Part shown: positions 35,601 through 47,687 of the stretch, piece by piece
Layout of the letters: every line of letters starts with the position of its first letter
Numbering within the stretch: the first letter of the stretch is position 1
Assembly: GCA_025642075.2 (NCBI GenBank)
Contig: JAODUO010001737.1
Location: forward strand, 5,001 to 69,000
Reading direction: 5' to 3'
Origin: Ridgeia piscesae
Lineage: Eukaryota > Annelida > Polychaeta > Sabellida > Siboglinidae
DNA: 64,000 bases
Position numbers and translations under genes: made by a program
Notes under the pieces: model-generated
Seen by the model: only the letters and a program-made list of their open reading frames with translations
Databases searched by the model: none
What the model was told of the DNA's origin: nothing

Positions 35601-36560
35601 GAGATAGACCTATGATATCAGGTAGTGACTGGCGATGTACCCGAGATAGACCTGTGATATCAGGTAGTGACTGGCGATGAACCCGAGATTGACCTATGAT
35701 ATCAGGTGGTCACTGGCGATGTATCCGAGATAATCCTATGATATCAGGTAGTCACTGGTGATGTATCCGAGATTGACCTATGATATCAGGTAGTGACTGG
35801 CGATGTACCCGAGATTGATCTATGATATCAGGTAATGACTGGCGATGTACCAGAGATTTACCTATGATACCAGTTAGTGACTGGCGATGTACCCGAGATT
35901 GATCTATGATATCAGGTAATGACTGGCGATGTACCAGAGATTTACCTATGATACCAGTTAGTGACTGGCGATGTACCCGAGATTGACCTATGATATCAGG
36001 TAATGACTGGCGATGTACCAGAGATTTACCTATGATACCAGTTAGTGACTGGCGATGTACCCGAGATTGATCTATGATATCAGGTAATGACTGGCGATGT
36101 ACCAGAGATTTACCTATGATACCAGTTAGTGACTGGCGATGTACCCGAGATTGACCTATGATATCAGGTAGTCACTGGTGATGTATCCGAGATAGACCTA
36201 TGATATCAGGTAGTGACTGGCGATGAACCCGAGATTGACCTATGATATCAGGTAGTCACTGGTGATGTATCCGAGATTGACCTATGATATCACGTAGTGA
36301 CTGGCGATGTACCCGAGATTGACCTATGATATCAGGTAGTCACTGGTGATGTATCCGAGATAGACCTATGATATCAGGTAGTCACTGGCGATGTATCCGA
36401 GATTGACCTATGATATCAGGTAGTGACTGGCGATGTACCCGAGATTGACCTATGATATCAGGTAGTCACTGGTGATGTATCCGAGATAGACCTATGATAT
36501 CAGGTAGTGACTGGCGATGTATCCGAGATTGACCTATGATATCAGTTAGTCACTGGCGAT
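32697..36560. repeat. 42-bp satellite array
   Basis: About 92 tandem copies of a 42-bp monomer around GACTGGCGATGTACCCGAGA and TTGACCTATGATATCAGGTA. Variants differ at fixed positions (TACCCGAG, TATCCGAG, TACCAGAG; ATATCAGGTA, ATACCAGTTA). The rare variant CCCGATATTGGCC recurs at 33211, 33505, 34470 and 34764, so blocks of 294 bp and about 1,259 bp have been duplicated. An 84-bp dimer repeats at 35800-36130. Confidence 0.95.
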
Positions 36561-37646
36561 GTACCCAAGAATGGTCAATGACATCAAATAACGGCTGGTT
36601 ATCCGAAATGGGCCGACGACAGCTGGTAGTGACTGGCGATATATTATACTGTATCGTGCTGCCTTATGTCGTATTGTATTTTTTCCAGTTTCGGACAGGT
36701 CCACTGGATCCACTGACAAGACTGACTTATAACTGAAACAATATATGTATATACTAACTTAAATAATATAATAAACAATATACATAAAAACAAAGGTAGT
36801 CACTTTGGGGGATGTACCCAAGATTGGTCAATGACATCAAATAACGGCTGGTTATCTGAAATGGGCCGACGACAGCTGGTAGTGACTGGCGATATATTAT
36901 ACTGTATCGTGCTGCCTTATGTCGTATTGTATTTCCAATCCACTGGATCCACTGACAAGACTGACTTATAACTGAAACAATATATGTATATACTAACTTA
37001 AATAATATAAATAAAAACAATACATACATACAAACCACAGAGGAGTGATGCACGTTAGATTGGCGCAGTACAGTGGGCAGCGACCTTCTCATGCCATCTA
37101 AGGTATTTTATACATTCGAAGACAAATTGAGTAAACAACTGCGAAACGTTATGTCAGTAACGTCAACAAATGAGTATGTGTGAATGATTGCAGCACGTGA
37201 GCTCCGAGGAACTACACTTTAACGTCGTTGTTTCTTGCTGTACAACTACACTGACATAACATCCTCTCTTCTAGCAGGCACCCCACGGTGTCGTCATCTT
37301 TTTGGTTCTGTTCCCCGTTGTTTGATCCTTTTGGTTGTTATTGTGAATAGACCTCCAGCGACGCCGTCCCTTGAGGAGCCCGGGTGCCGTTGGACCCCGA
37401 CAGATACCACCAGTCTTCGGTCCCCCAGTATGTTCGTTCGCTGGGCGGAAAGAGTATAGCCTCGTTCGGTACACGCGGAGTACAGTAACTGTTATGGGAT
37501 CATGACACAGTTAATTTATGATTATTGAATTTATGTATTTATTTTGGGGTCATAAATAAACATCTTGATCTTGATCTTGATCTTGATCTTGATCTTGATC
37601 TTGTTCTTGTTCTTGTTCTTGTTCTTGTTCTTGTTCTTGATCTTGA
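36561..37646 (+). repeat. Retroposon-like unit with hexanucleotide tail, copy 1 (partly duplicated)
   Basis: Diverged satellite monomers lead into a unique-looking unit that occurs first as a truncated piece (36561-36790), then longer (36806-37646). It ends GGTCATAAATAAACATC followed by TTGATC and TTGTTC hexamers. A terminal microsatellite after AATAAA is typical of CR1-like LINE and related SINE 3' ends. The 74-codon frame inside is not a recognised protein. Confidence 0.65.
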
Positions 37647-37647
37647 C

Positions 37648-38110
37648 CAGGTAGTGACTGGCGATGAACCCGAGATTGACCTATGATATCAGGTGGTCAC
37701 TGGCGATGTATCCGAGATAAACCTATGATATCAGGTAGTCATTGGTGATGTATCCGAGATTGACCTATGATATCAGGTAGTGACTGGCGATGTACCCGAG
37801 ATTGACCTATGATATCAGGTAGTCACTGGTGATGTATCCGAGATAGACCTATGATATCACGTAGTGACCGGCTATGTACCCGAGATTGACCTATGATATC
37901 AGGTAGTGACTGGTGATGTATCCGAGATTGACCTATGATATCACGTAGTGACTGGCGATGTACCCGAGATTGACCTATGATATCAGGTAATCACTGGTGA
38001 TGTATCCGAGATTGACCTATGATATCAGGTAGTGACTGGCGATGTATCCGAGATTGACCTATGATATCAGGTAGTGACTGGCGATGTATCCGAGATTGAC
38101 CTATGATATC
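37648..38110. repeat. 42-bp satellite, second block
   Basis: About eleven monomers of the same family between the two copies of the tailed unit. Confidence 0.95.
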
Positions 38111-39215
38111 AGTTAGTCACTGGCGATGTACCCAAGATTGGTCAATGACATCAAATAACGGCTGGTTATCTGAAATGGGCCGACGACAGCTGGTAGTGAC
38201 TGGCGATATATTATACTGTATCGTGCTGCCTTATGTCGTATTGTATTTCCAGTTTCGGACAGGTCCACTGGATCCACTGACAAGACTGACTTATAACTGA
38301 AACAATATATGTATATACTAACTTAAATAATATAAATAAAAACAATAAATACATACAAACCACAGAGGAGTAATGCACGTTAGATTGGCGCAGTACAGTG
38401 GGCAGCGACCTTCTCATGCCATCTAAGGTATTTTATACATTCGAAGACAAATTGAGTAAACAACTGCGAAACGTTATGTCAGTAACGTCAACAAATGAGT
38501 ATGTGTGAATGATTGCAGCACGTGAGCTCCGAGGAACTACACTTTAACGTCGTTGTTTCTTGCTGTACAACTACACTGACATAACATCCTCTCTTCTGGC
38601 AGGCACCCTACGCTGTCGTCGTCTTTTTGGTTCTGTTCCCCGTTGTTTGATCCTTTTGGTTGTTATTGTGAATAGACCTCCAGCGACGCCGTCCCTTGAG
38701 GAGCCCGGGTGCCGTTGGACCCCGACAGATACCACCAGTCTTCGGTCCCCCAGTATGTTCGTTCGCTGGGCGGAAAGAGTATAGCCTCGTTCGGTACACG
38801 CGGAGTACAGTAACTGTTATGGGATCATGACACAGTTAATTTATGATTATTGAATTTATGTATTAATTTTGGGGTCATAAATAAACATCTTGATCTTGAT
38901 CTTGATCTTGATCTTGATCTTGATCTTGATCTTGATCTTGATCTTGATCTTGTTCTTGATCTTGATCTTGATCTTGTTCTTGTTCTTGTTCTTGTTCTTG
39001 TTCTTGATCTTGTTCTTGTTCTTGTTCTTGTTCTTGTTCTTGTTCTTGTTCTTGTTCTTGTTCTTGTTCTTGTTCTTGTTCTTGTTCTTGATCTTGACTT
39101 GATTCTTGTTCTTGTTCTTGTTCTTGTTCTTGTTCTTGTTCTTGTCGTTCTTGTTCTTGTTCTTGTTCTTGTTCTTGTTCTTGTTCGTTCTCGTTCTCGT
39201 TCTTGTTCTTAAACT
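38111..39215 (+). repeat. Retroposon-like unit with hexanucleotide tail, copy 2
   Basis: Near-identical to 36806-37646, with an expanded tail: TTGATC hexamers, then TTGTTC hexamers, 38887-39209. The tail gives long Asp-Leu/Val-Leu or Lys-Asn frames that are not genes. Confidence 0.8.
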
Positions 39216-39608
39216 TCCTGGTTGGTTACCGAAACATAGTCCAATATATTTTTTGCCGTGACATAAGTGCATTTGAGCAGTCAGATTTCCAGGTGTGATT
39301 GTGGAAGCTGTTGACAGTGAAATGGTGCATTCTTAGCTTATATTACTAAGCGGATAGGTACTTGGCAGTGTTTTGGCTTGTTGACACCTCTGTTATATTG
39401 CTGCATGCATTCATTTATAAATATTGACAGGTGTCATACTTAGCGGCACTTCACGAGAAAACGAAATATTGGAATTTGACTAAATTCGACCAGCATGTCT
39501 CTGAGATGACGGTAACAACAGGTAATAGGTTTAGAATTTTCCTGCGTTTGGGTTTCTTATAATCCTACAAAACGCTAACATGGTGGCCAATGGGAAAGTT
39601 AACTGTGT

Positions 39609-39735
39609 CATGAGCCCTTATACATTTTCATATGTCACCCGAGCAATAGCATATTGGAATTCCGTACCAGATGCAATTGTCAATATTCCAGAACCACAAT
39701 AATTCAGACAAGCTTTGGTACACAACAAACAATAC
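39609..39735 (+). pseudogene. LINE reverse-transcriptase C-terminal fragment
   Basis: The frame reads YTFSYVTRAIAYWNSVPDAI, then VNIPEP and FRQALV after a stop. The F--RAI-WN-LP-----P---F pattern is the usual end of LINE polymerases. Too short to classify. Confidence 0.5.
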
Positions 39736-39739
39736 ATGT

Positions 39740-40095
39740 CTAATAACACACTACTAATATCACAATACACCACTAATAACACAATACTAATATCACAATA
39801 CACCACTAATAACACAATACTAATATCACAATACACCACTAATAACACAATACTAATATCACAATACACGACTAACACATTACTAATATCACAATACACG
39901 ACTAATAACACAATACACGACTAATAACATAATACACGACTAATAACACAATACACGACTAATAACACAATACACGACTAATAACACAATACACGACTAA
40001 TAACACAATACACGACTAATAACACAATACACGACTAATAACACAATACACGACTAATAACACAATACACGACTAATAACACAATACACGACTAT
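39740..40095. repeat. Tandem repeat of 33-bp then 19-bp units
   Basis: The left part alternates CACTAATAACACAATAC with TAATATCACAATA (about 33 bp). From about 39893 it becomes a homogeneous 19-bp unit ACGACTAATAACACAATAC. Confidence 0.9.
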
Positions 40096-41205
40096 CCTAA
40101 TCCTGGCCGTTTGATTCCACCAGGCCAGTACTTGACATCCTGGCATTGTGGCCTGTCACTGAGAGATCTCTGCGACCCTTAGCACTTGGTCACCAAGATA
40201 GACGTTTTGTGATTTTTACAAAAATGTATACCATAATTATAATCTCAACTTTTAACATCTACCTGAATTTCCTCGCCAGATAATCACAAATTAATAAACT
40301 TATAAATCAACATATTAAAGGGATCTTTGACAAATCTAAACGCTCTGTAATGTATGAAATTTTTAAATGTGTTATGTTAAAGTTTTTCAAGTCATTCTAT
40401 GTCTATATTTCATTACAAATCGGAAACAAATACGCGTAGGCGGAGTTTCTAGTTTGGACTCCGCCTACACTATCATTATAAGGCATGATCATGAATATTC
40501 GTTCGCCAGACTTCGGCTTTATCCGAAAAGTTTATTATGTTTAAAGTCAACCGAATGGTCCCCTGTGCATGGATGAATATTCATTATAATCTGGCCGCAT
40601 AATTGATCACCGACGTGGCAGTTAGTTCAAAATTATTCGCATAAACACAGTACTGTAACGGCTTGTAGTGCAGATAAATCCGAAGTTATGCATAGATTTG
40701 CAAGTCGCAAGTAGCAGAGAAAATACTTCTGGGAAAGAATCATGTTTTGTTACGGTACATTTCTCGTGTCGGCCCCTAAAAGTTTACACAGAATCCCTTT
40801 AAAAAGGTTGTGCTACGCTTATGCATCGGTGTATGTATTTGTATACACACGTGTTCTAAGCGTCGCTGCCGTCATAATTAAATAAGATTAAGCCATACGT
40901 ATGACATTGATTACGACACAACACAACATAACATAATAGAAAACAGTGCTACCACCTGGCGACCAAGACATCCATTAAGATAATTGTTAGTGCAGTTTCG
41001 CCACTGGCAGTACCCACTTGTACGTTAGAGTGTCGGGCGGATGGTTTCTAGTAAACTGTTCCGGACATCGAGAAAGCCCGCATGCCGTTGTCATCTAGAT
41101 CGTATACAAACCCAGAATAGCTGTTTATGTTATGACATAGGCATTTTGTGATTCTGTCAGAAAGGCGTATCAATTAAATAATTTCACCTTTTGATGTCTT
41201 TACAT
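40096..41205. other. Intergenic sequence with one hairpin
   Basis: No gene recognised. GTAGGCGGAGT at 40436-40446 and its exact complement at 40458-40468 form a perfect 11-bp stem with an 11-base loop. Confidence 0.4.
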
Positions 41206-41210
41206 GATAC

Positions 41211-41300
<90 letters not shown>
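41211..41300. repeat. (TA)n microsatellite
   Basis: Near-pure TA dinucleotides. Confidence 0.95.
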
Positions 41301-41305
<5 letters not shown>

Positions 41306-41423
41306 CACCGTTCTTATTTGTTACTTACTAATTAAAACATATTTGACTTGTTTAAATGAACAAATTGGACTTGCATTGTTATTGTGCATAAAACAGTTTC
41401 AGACATAACTAATCAAGAAAAGA

Positions 41424-41745
41424 CGTCTTAATATTTACGTCAAAAAATCGACGTCATTTAGTCTTTCATAGGCTGCATGATTTTGACGTATTTTAGATAT
41501 AAAAAATAAGACATCTTTTCGACGTCTAATTTTTGATATATATAAAAGATGTCTCAAGACTGACGTAAAGATATTGACGTCATTTAGATATCAAAAATAG
41601 AACATCTTTTTGACGTCTAAATGTTGAAATCTAAAAGATGTCTCAAGATTGACGTCTAATCATTGACGTCATTTAGTCTTTCATATGCTGCGTGATTTTG
41701 ACGCCATTATATGTCAAAAAAGACGTCTTTTAGACGTCAAAATAT
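41424..41745. repeat. GACGTC-rich palindromic repeat
   Basis: GACGTC or GACGT occurs more than a dozen times in 320 bp, mixed with ATTTAGTCTTTCATA and AAAAGATGTCTCAAGA phrases that recur in both orientations. It ends in TTTTGCCCACCGTGGG. It looks like an internally duplicated MITE. Confidence 0.6.
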
Positions 41746-41799
41746 ATCATTTTTGCCCACCGTGGGTTATTATGTAGTGTAAGACTGAAGCCTCAGCAT

Positions 41800-42055
41800 G
41801 CTGTTTCCAGATCTGTCTGTCTTGTGCTACCTTGTGTCTGCCATACATCGGCTTGGCGATATTCCTGTATATTGTTTCACTACGTAAGGTTTCCAAGTAG
41901 TGATACGCGATGTCCATCGGTAATCTCGTATTCTAAAGACGTGCCCTGCCCATGTCAACTTCAGTTTGCCGACTTGTTCAATGACGTCACGGACCTTTTT
42001 TTCTATCACCCATATATTTGTTTTTCTGTCCCGGTACGCTATGTCTAATACACTG
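41800..42055 (-). pseudogene. LINE reverse-transcriptase C-terminal fragment
   Basis: The minus strand reads VLDIAYRDRKTNIWVIEKK, then VRDVIEQVGKLKLTWAGHVF and DYRWTSRITTWKP. Many animal LINE polymerases end with a similar order (VLGI-L-DRK-N-WI, V-DVI------W-WAGHV-R, RWT-R--EW-P). The frame decays after that. Confidence 0.65.
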
Positions 42056-42495
42056 CGTTATATCTTTATTTGTGCAGCTTTGTTTTTGATTAACACATAT
42101 TAACTTGCGAATATTAGAACAAACCGCCTAGCTCTGCTCGCCTCTTCCTGTGGACATTCTCGTCTTTGCACCACAGGCCCGTGATCTAGGACTATCATAA
42201 TCATCTCACTATAAACAACATGTTTGAATCTGTTCATATTTCATGCTTTAATTAATTATATCGTAATTTGCAGAACTAATTCTGAATTAGGGAAAACGAT
42301 CAAGTTTGATTGCGATCGGCAAACTGAATACACCAGTTCGTGAGAAAGACTTGGTTTATTGAGTTTAAATATTGCTAAAGTTTTCAATGTTTAATTAATT
42401 AATTGTTTCTTTCCAAATTATGTACCAATGTTCATATTTTGTTTATATATCAGTTCATTACTAGCTATTGTTGTATGTATGTATGTTTTTTTTTT

Positions 42496-42517
42496 TTTTT
42501 TTATATTTATATATATA

Positions 42518-42572
<55 letters not shown>
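42496..42572. repeat. T-run and (TA)n microsatellite
   Basis: A poly-T run (about 42486-42502) followed by TA dinucleotides. Confidence 0.9.
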
Positions 42573-42579
<7 letters not shown>

Positions 42580-42789
42580 TTATGTATATTGCTGTGGTTT
42601 GGTTTATTATGTTTATAATGACGCTGTGCCAAGTGTAAGGCCAGCCAGTCAGCCAGTCATCTATCATTACTATATGCGTTTTTAATACTCTTTGTTGTAT
42701 TACTCACGTATCTTTTTTTCCTTTTGCCATCTCGCTTACCTACATACACAATATATATTTTATATGGGTTTACTTACACAATGTATATT

Positions 42790-45700
42790 CTATGCCTGTT
42801 GATGAACCTTGAAGTATGGAATTCCGAAAGTTTTCTTACTGTATATGTAAATGACTGATTCTATTAATATTAGCCTGATCCAAACAAACAAGACATTTAA
42901 TTTAACAACATTATACAATGAAACCAAGCACATTGAAAATGAAATGTACAATGACCAATCACCGTTCTCACTTAATACGAGTGAATGCCAATATGTTACC
43001 TCTGTTGAATTTTCTAAACATGTCAAACCTGAAACTGTATCTTGATCAATGTTTTGCGTCAATTGTCGTAGTTTGGAAGCTCACTGGGATACTCTCCAAG
43101 AATTGCTTCTTACTATGTCGTCAAATGGTTTAACGCTTGACTTCATTGGCCTCACTGAAATTTTCAAAATTCAAGATGTCTTACATTACAAAATTAACGG
43201 TTACCATAACTTATTATTCAATACGAGATTAGATGCAGATGATGGCCACGGGGGAGTAGGATTGTATATAAGTGAAACATTTACCTACTCTAAGCGAGAA
43301 GACTTATCGATATTTATCCCTCATGTATTTGAGTCAATATTTTTTGAATTACAAGCTGCAAAGCGTAAACCAATAATTGTGGGTGTAATATATCGTCCAA
43401 ATTCTCATCCACGTGCCGATCTTGATTTTTTTACAGGGCCAGTATTATATATTCAGGACAAAATATCAAGTGAAAATAAAATTGCCTATCTGATGGGTGA
43501 TTTTAATATAAATTTACTAAATGTTGCAACCCACCAAAAAACTAATGATTTTATAGACAATGTAATAGCACAAGGATTTATTCCTTACATAACAAAGCCA
43601 ACCAGAATAACTTCTACAACAGCAACTCTTATAGACCATTTGTATTCCAATCATACTCACACACAGTAATACTCCGGGATTATTATTACAGATATGACGG
43701 ACCACTTTGGAATATTCCATTTTATATATGGTATACCTACTGTGCAAAATATAAAATATAAACAAACACGCCAGCTGAACGAGTGTAACATTTGAAAATT
43801 TAGAAATCTATTAGCAAAAGCAGATTACACTTCTGTGTTATCTGCTATTGATCCAAATGAAGCATATAATAATTTTATGCAAATATATAAATCATTATTT
43901 GAAATATCATGCCCAGTCAAAACTACCAAAATAAATTAAAAATATATTAAAAGAGAACCCTGGATAACGTCTGGCCTACTTGTTTCGTCAATAAATAAAG
44001 ACAAACTACTCCGAAGAAAATTACATAAACCAAATATGGAGAGAGAGAATGCTTATAGAGCATATTGTAGAATATACAATAAGACAAAAAGAGCGGCAAA
44101 GACTAAATATTATGCTGAGATATTGGAAGAACGCAAATACAGCATCAAAGACACGTGGATCATATTGAGGCAGGTTATCTCAAAACAAAAAGTATGTTTA
44201 CATTTCCCTGAAAGTTTCAGTGTAAATGGAGAAAAAGTGTCAAACTATAGCATTATTACTGAAGAATTTAATAATTTCTTTGCCAAAATTGGTAAAACAG
44301 TAAGCGAATCAGTACCTTCTCCTACAACCTCATTTCATTCGCACTTAAAGGATAGATCTTCTGTAAATTTCTTCATGCATCCAACTAATATATACGAGAT
44401 TAAAAATGTAGTAACAAATCTAAAAACAAAATACACTGTAGGTTTTGACAGTTTATCTACAAAACTTATCCAGCAGACGATAGGAGTAATAATCATACCA
44501 CTTAGGCATATTATAAATCAATCCTTTGTTACTGGTGCTGTCCCAGAAAATCTCAAGGTTGCTAAAATAATTCCAATATATAAATCAGGAAATAAGAATG
44601 TTTTTAATAATTATAGACCAATAAGTATTCTACCTGCACTTTCCAAAATAATGGAAAAAATCGTGTGTAATAGATTAGTAAATTATTTGGAGAAATATAA
44701 TATTCTATATAAACATCAATATGGATTTCGCTCTAAACATTCCACTATACACCCAATATTGCATTTACTCAAAGACATAGCAGATGCAAATGACAAAATT
44801 ACTAAAGATATTACAATGGCTGTATTTATTGATTTATCCAAAGCATTTGACACTATTAATCATGATGTTTTGCTATATGAATTATGTCATTATGGAATTA
44901 GAGGCATCAGTAATAAATTGTTCTCCAGTTACCTCTCTAATCGTAAACAGTACATTGAAACGAATGAGTACAAATCACCACTGATAACATTAACTCATGG
45001 AGTACCACAAGGATCCATATTAGGACCTGTGCTTTTTCTCATCTATATTAATGATATATCAAATTCGACCTCTCTTAACTTATTATCTTTTGCTGATGAC
45101 ACAACAATTTATCATTCAGATTGTGATATTGATAATTTAACCGTAACGCTAAACCACGAATTAAAAAATATATACAATTTGCTGTGTGCAAACAAACTGT
45201 GTTTGAATGTTAAGAAGACACAATAGTGTATCTTTAGTCCTACAAATAGTAACTATGAAGTAAAAGGCAGTGTTAAAATAAACAATGAAGTTATTAACCA
45301 GATTGGCAAGTATAACAAAGATGAATCTGTAAAATTCCTAGGAATATATATAGATAAACACTTAACATGGAAAGAACACATTAATATAATCAGCTCGAAA
45401 ATATCTCGAGCCATTTTTGCAATAAATAGGGTGAAACATCTCTTACCACATAAATCACTCAAATTATTATATTATACTCTAATTCACAGTCATATAACAT
45501 ATGGTATACAGGCTTGGGGTAACGGAAACACAAAGAAACTAGACATTTTACAAAAACGTGCATTAAGAATAATTAATAAAAAAGGATATAGGAGTCATAC
45601 GGACCCCTTATTTAAGTCTGCAAAAATATTGAAAATCGTAGATGTATTTAAACTGCAGGCTTCGTTATTTATGTATGATTTAGGACATGATTTATTACCT

Positions 45701-46434
45701 AAATCGTTCAGAAATTTTGTAATGAAAAAAGGTGTTGATACAGATAAAAAATAACCAGACAATTCAAGCTTCTTGTTCATGAGAAACCCAGAACTAACTT
45801 TTCTTTGAAGCTACCTAAACATAATTTTACAAGAATATGGAACAAAATTGATAAACAAATAAGAAATGTTAATCACCGGTTGAAGTTTAAACAAATGTTA
45901 CGTGTTTTCTACTTAGACACTTACAAAAGTCTAGTAATATGTTTAAACCCTAGATGTCAAAAATGCAATTAAGTTGCTACATACCATAGTGTTTTATTTC
46001 ATAGTTATAACATGCACAAGTCATGCTAAATCTTGTTTGGATTCATACATGCTTATCCATGCTTATTACAAAAACATACTTATACTAATTTATATTGTAA
46101 TTAGTTCAAGAATCTCAGATATCACCAGAAACAGTGACAAACTGCATACTTGATATATTCATTGTATTAGTACAGTCTTGGTGATGTCTAACAATATGTG
46201 TAATTTTACTTTGATAATTCTCCTATTGTATTGTGTTGTAATACTACAAATGTGTATTGTATATCTATAGTAATGATGGTTATTTTTTAATGATTATGCT
46301 GTCACTGGAAGACGGCCTTTAGCCAAGTGACAGCCATGCAGTTCAACATGCTGACAATTTATTATTATACTTATGTTTATTCTTGTACATGCTGCGTTGC
46401 GAATAAAGTTACTCTTACTCTTACTCTCTTACAA
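42790..46434 (+). mobile_element. Nearly full-length, inactive LINE (Jockey/CR1-like)
   Basis: Endonuclease and reverse transcriptase are in one order and orientation. A 3' UTR follows, ending GCGAATAAAGTTACTCTTAC with further TTACTC hexamers to about 46434. A short terminal microsatellite in place of poly(A) is typical of CR1/Jockey-group LINEs. The left end is uncertain and no ORF1 was recognised, so the copy may be 5'-truncated. No target duplication was identified. Confidence 0.7.
42851..45972 (+). pseudogene. LINE ORF2: endonuclease plus reverse transcriptase, disrupted
   Basis: One frame runs from 42851 to 45754 but is cut by stops at 43043, 43667, 43793, 43937 and 45224. A frameshift after 45730 is needed to reach the final end at 45972. 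APE-type endonuclease marks include FIGLTEI, GGVGLYIS, VIYRPNSHP and MGDFNINLL. Reverse-transcriptase marks are NYRPISILPALSKIMEK, HQYGFRSKHST, VFIDLSKAFDTINHDVL, GVPQGSILGPVLFLIYIND and the catalytic FADDT. The C-terminus has LPKHNFTRIWNK and a C-LNPRCQKC-like cysteine cluster. Family use: nicking of target DNA and target-primed reverse transcription. This copy cannot be active. Confidence 0.8.
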
Positions 46435-46439
46435 GTGTA

Positions 46440-47200
46440 CATTCCAATGATACATCCATTTACAAATAAAAGTTATTATAATTATTATTTTCAAGCAAAG
46501 GCCAAAAAATGTTGTCAATGTGGCACAAACCTGCAGTTATGTGGGTTGAGACAGAGCAGCACGACACGACATCTGGCAATTTGCGAAAACGTTCACAATT
46601 TCTGGACCATATTTACTAAGTCGTTAGATCCTGTCATGGGATGGAGGGGGAGAGTGTTACTGGATAATTTTGGAGTGGCATTCACACCTTTTAAAAGACT
46701 GGGAGCTCACCAGAAGGCCCAGGGGCACACCACCGTAATGCTGCTAAATTAAAAAAGATCTAGGGGCACGTTTCAGGGCCCAGACCCGCCTGTGATTGCT
46801 ATCTAACAGTGACGACGAGTGTGGGGTAAACACCTCAAATAATTTCAGTGCAATCGTAATACCAACCCTGCAGGTCAATAGTTAGAACATAATAACATTG
46901 AAATATTAAGTAAACAATACAAAACTTACATTGAATTACATAGTTAAATGAAATTTAACTATACGGTTATTATGCATAACGCATGTAAGTGTGTGGAATA
47001 AAATAATTTAAATAATAACTCACAAAGAGCCATCAAATAGTAGTATGGTAAGAATAAGGTGGGATTCACACATAAGATGACAAATAATATATACAGTCAC
47101 CCTAGCGCCAACTTGTTTCCAATATATGCGCCTTAATCGGATTTGACAATGAGACATATCTTGAAACGCTCACCTGCTGGAGTTTCTATGATGCAGACTA
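46440..47200. other. Intergenic sequence, one possible zinc-finger remnant
   Basis: A frame near 46490-46600 reads KAKKCCQCGTNLQLC, then STTRHLAICEN, faintly like a BED or C2H2 finger from a transposase. Too weak to call a gene. Confidence 0.25.
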
Positions 47201-47203
47201 CGT

Positions 47204-47344
47204 ACGCAGGGAGAAAAAGCATTTTCAAGTGCTGCTCCACGCCTCTGGAAAAATCTACCGCTTGCCATGCGTGCCACAGACTCCCTCGGTTCGTTCAAGA
47301 AGCAACTGAAGACATTTATGTTTAAAAGATCGTTTTCACTTTAA
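47204..47344 (+). pseudogene. CR1/Rex-like LINE C-terminal fragment
   Basis: The frame reads TQGEKAFSSAAPRLWKNLPL, then AMRATDSLGSFKKQLKTFMF and a TAA. This is a near-consensus LINE polymerase end (G-R-FS-AAPRLWN-LP, S---FK--LKT-LF). The following AT-rich 3' region to about 47570 contains CTGTAAAGTGTAATGCGCCT, like LINE/SINE tails. Confidence 0.7.
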
Positions 47345-47687
47345 AAGAAAAATATTTGATATCTACTATTTATCAACTATTTTATTATTTTTATTTTTTA
47401 ACGTGTAGTATAATTAACTATTATTTATCAGTATTATAATTTTAGTATTATGAAGACTACTATTAATTATTTATATTTAAATTTTGTACTGATATATTTA
47501 TTTTACATCTCTATTTTGTTACTTTTAAGGTAATCTGTATATTCCTGTAAAGTGTAATGCGCCTGTGAATGGTTTTATTGCTAGAGATATGGCATAGACA
47601 AATACTGTTATTTATTTATTTATTATTATGTTATTGGTCAATATTTGCAGAAACAGATGCATGTTATTGGTTAGCTTCCGTCTTTCT

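Noticed and set aside
32697..36560. CRISPR-like array
   Set aside because: The 42-bp units are contiguous with no unique spacers, and the setting is eukaryotic; it is a satellite.
37235..37459. 74-codon ORF repeated at 38560-38784
   Set aside because: Conserved only because the whole unit is recently duplicated; no domain recognised.
38850..39272. Long Asp-Leu/Val-Leu and Lys-Asn frames
   Set aside because: They are the TTGATC/TTGTTC hexamer tail of a retroposon-like unit read in frame.
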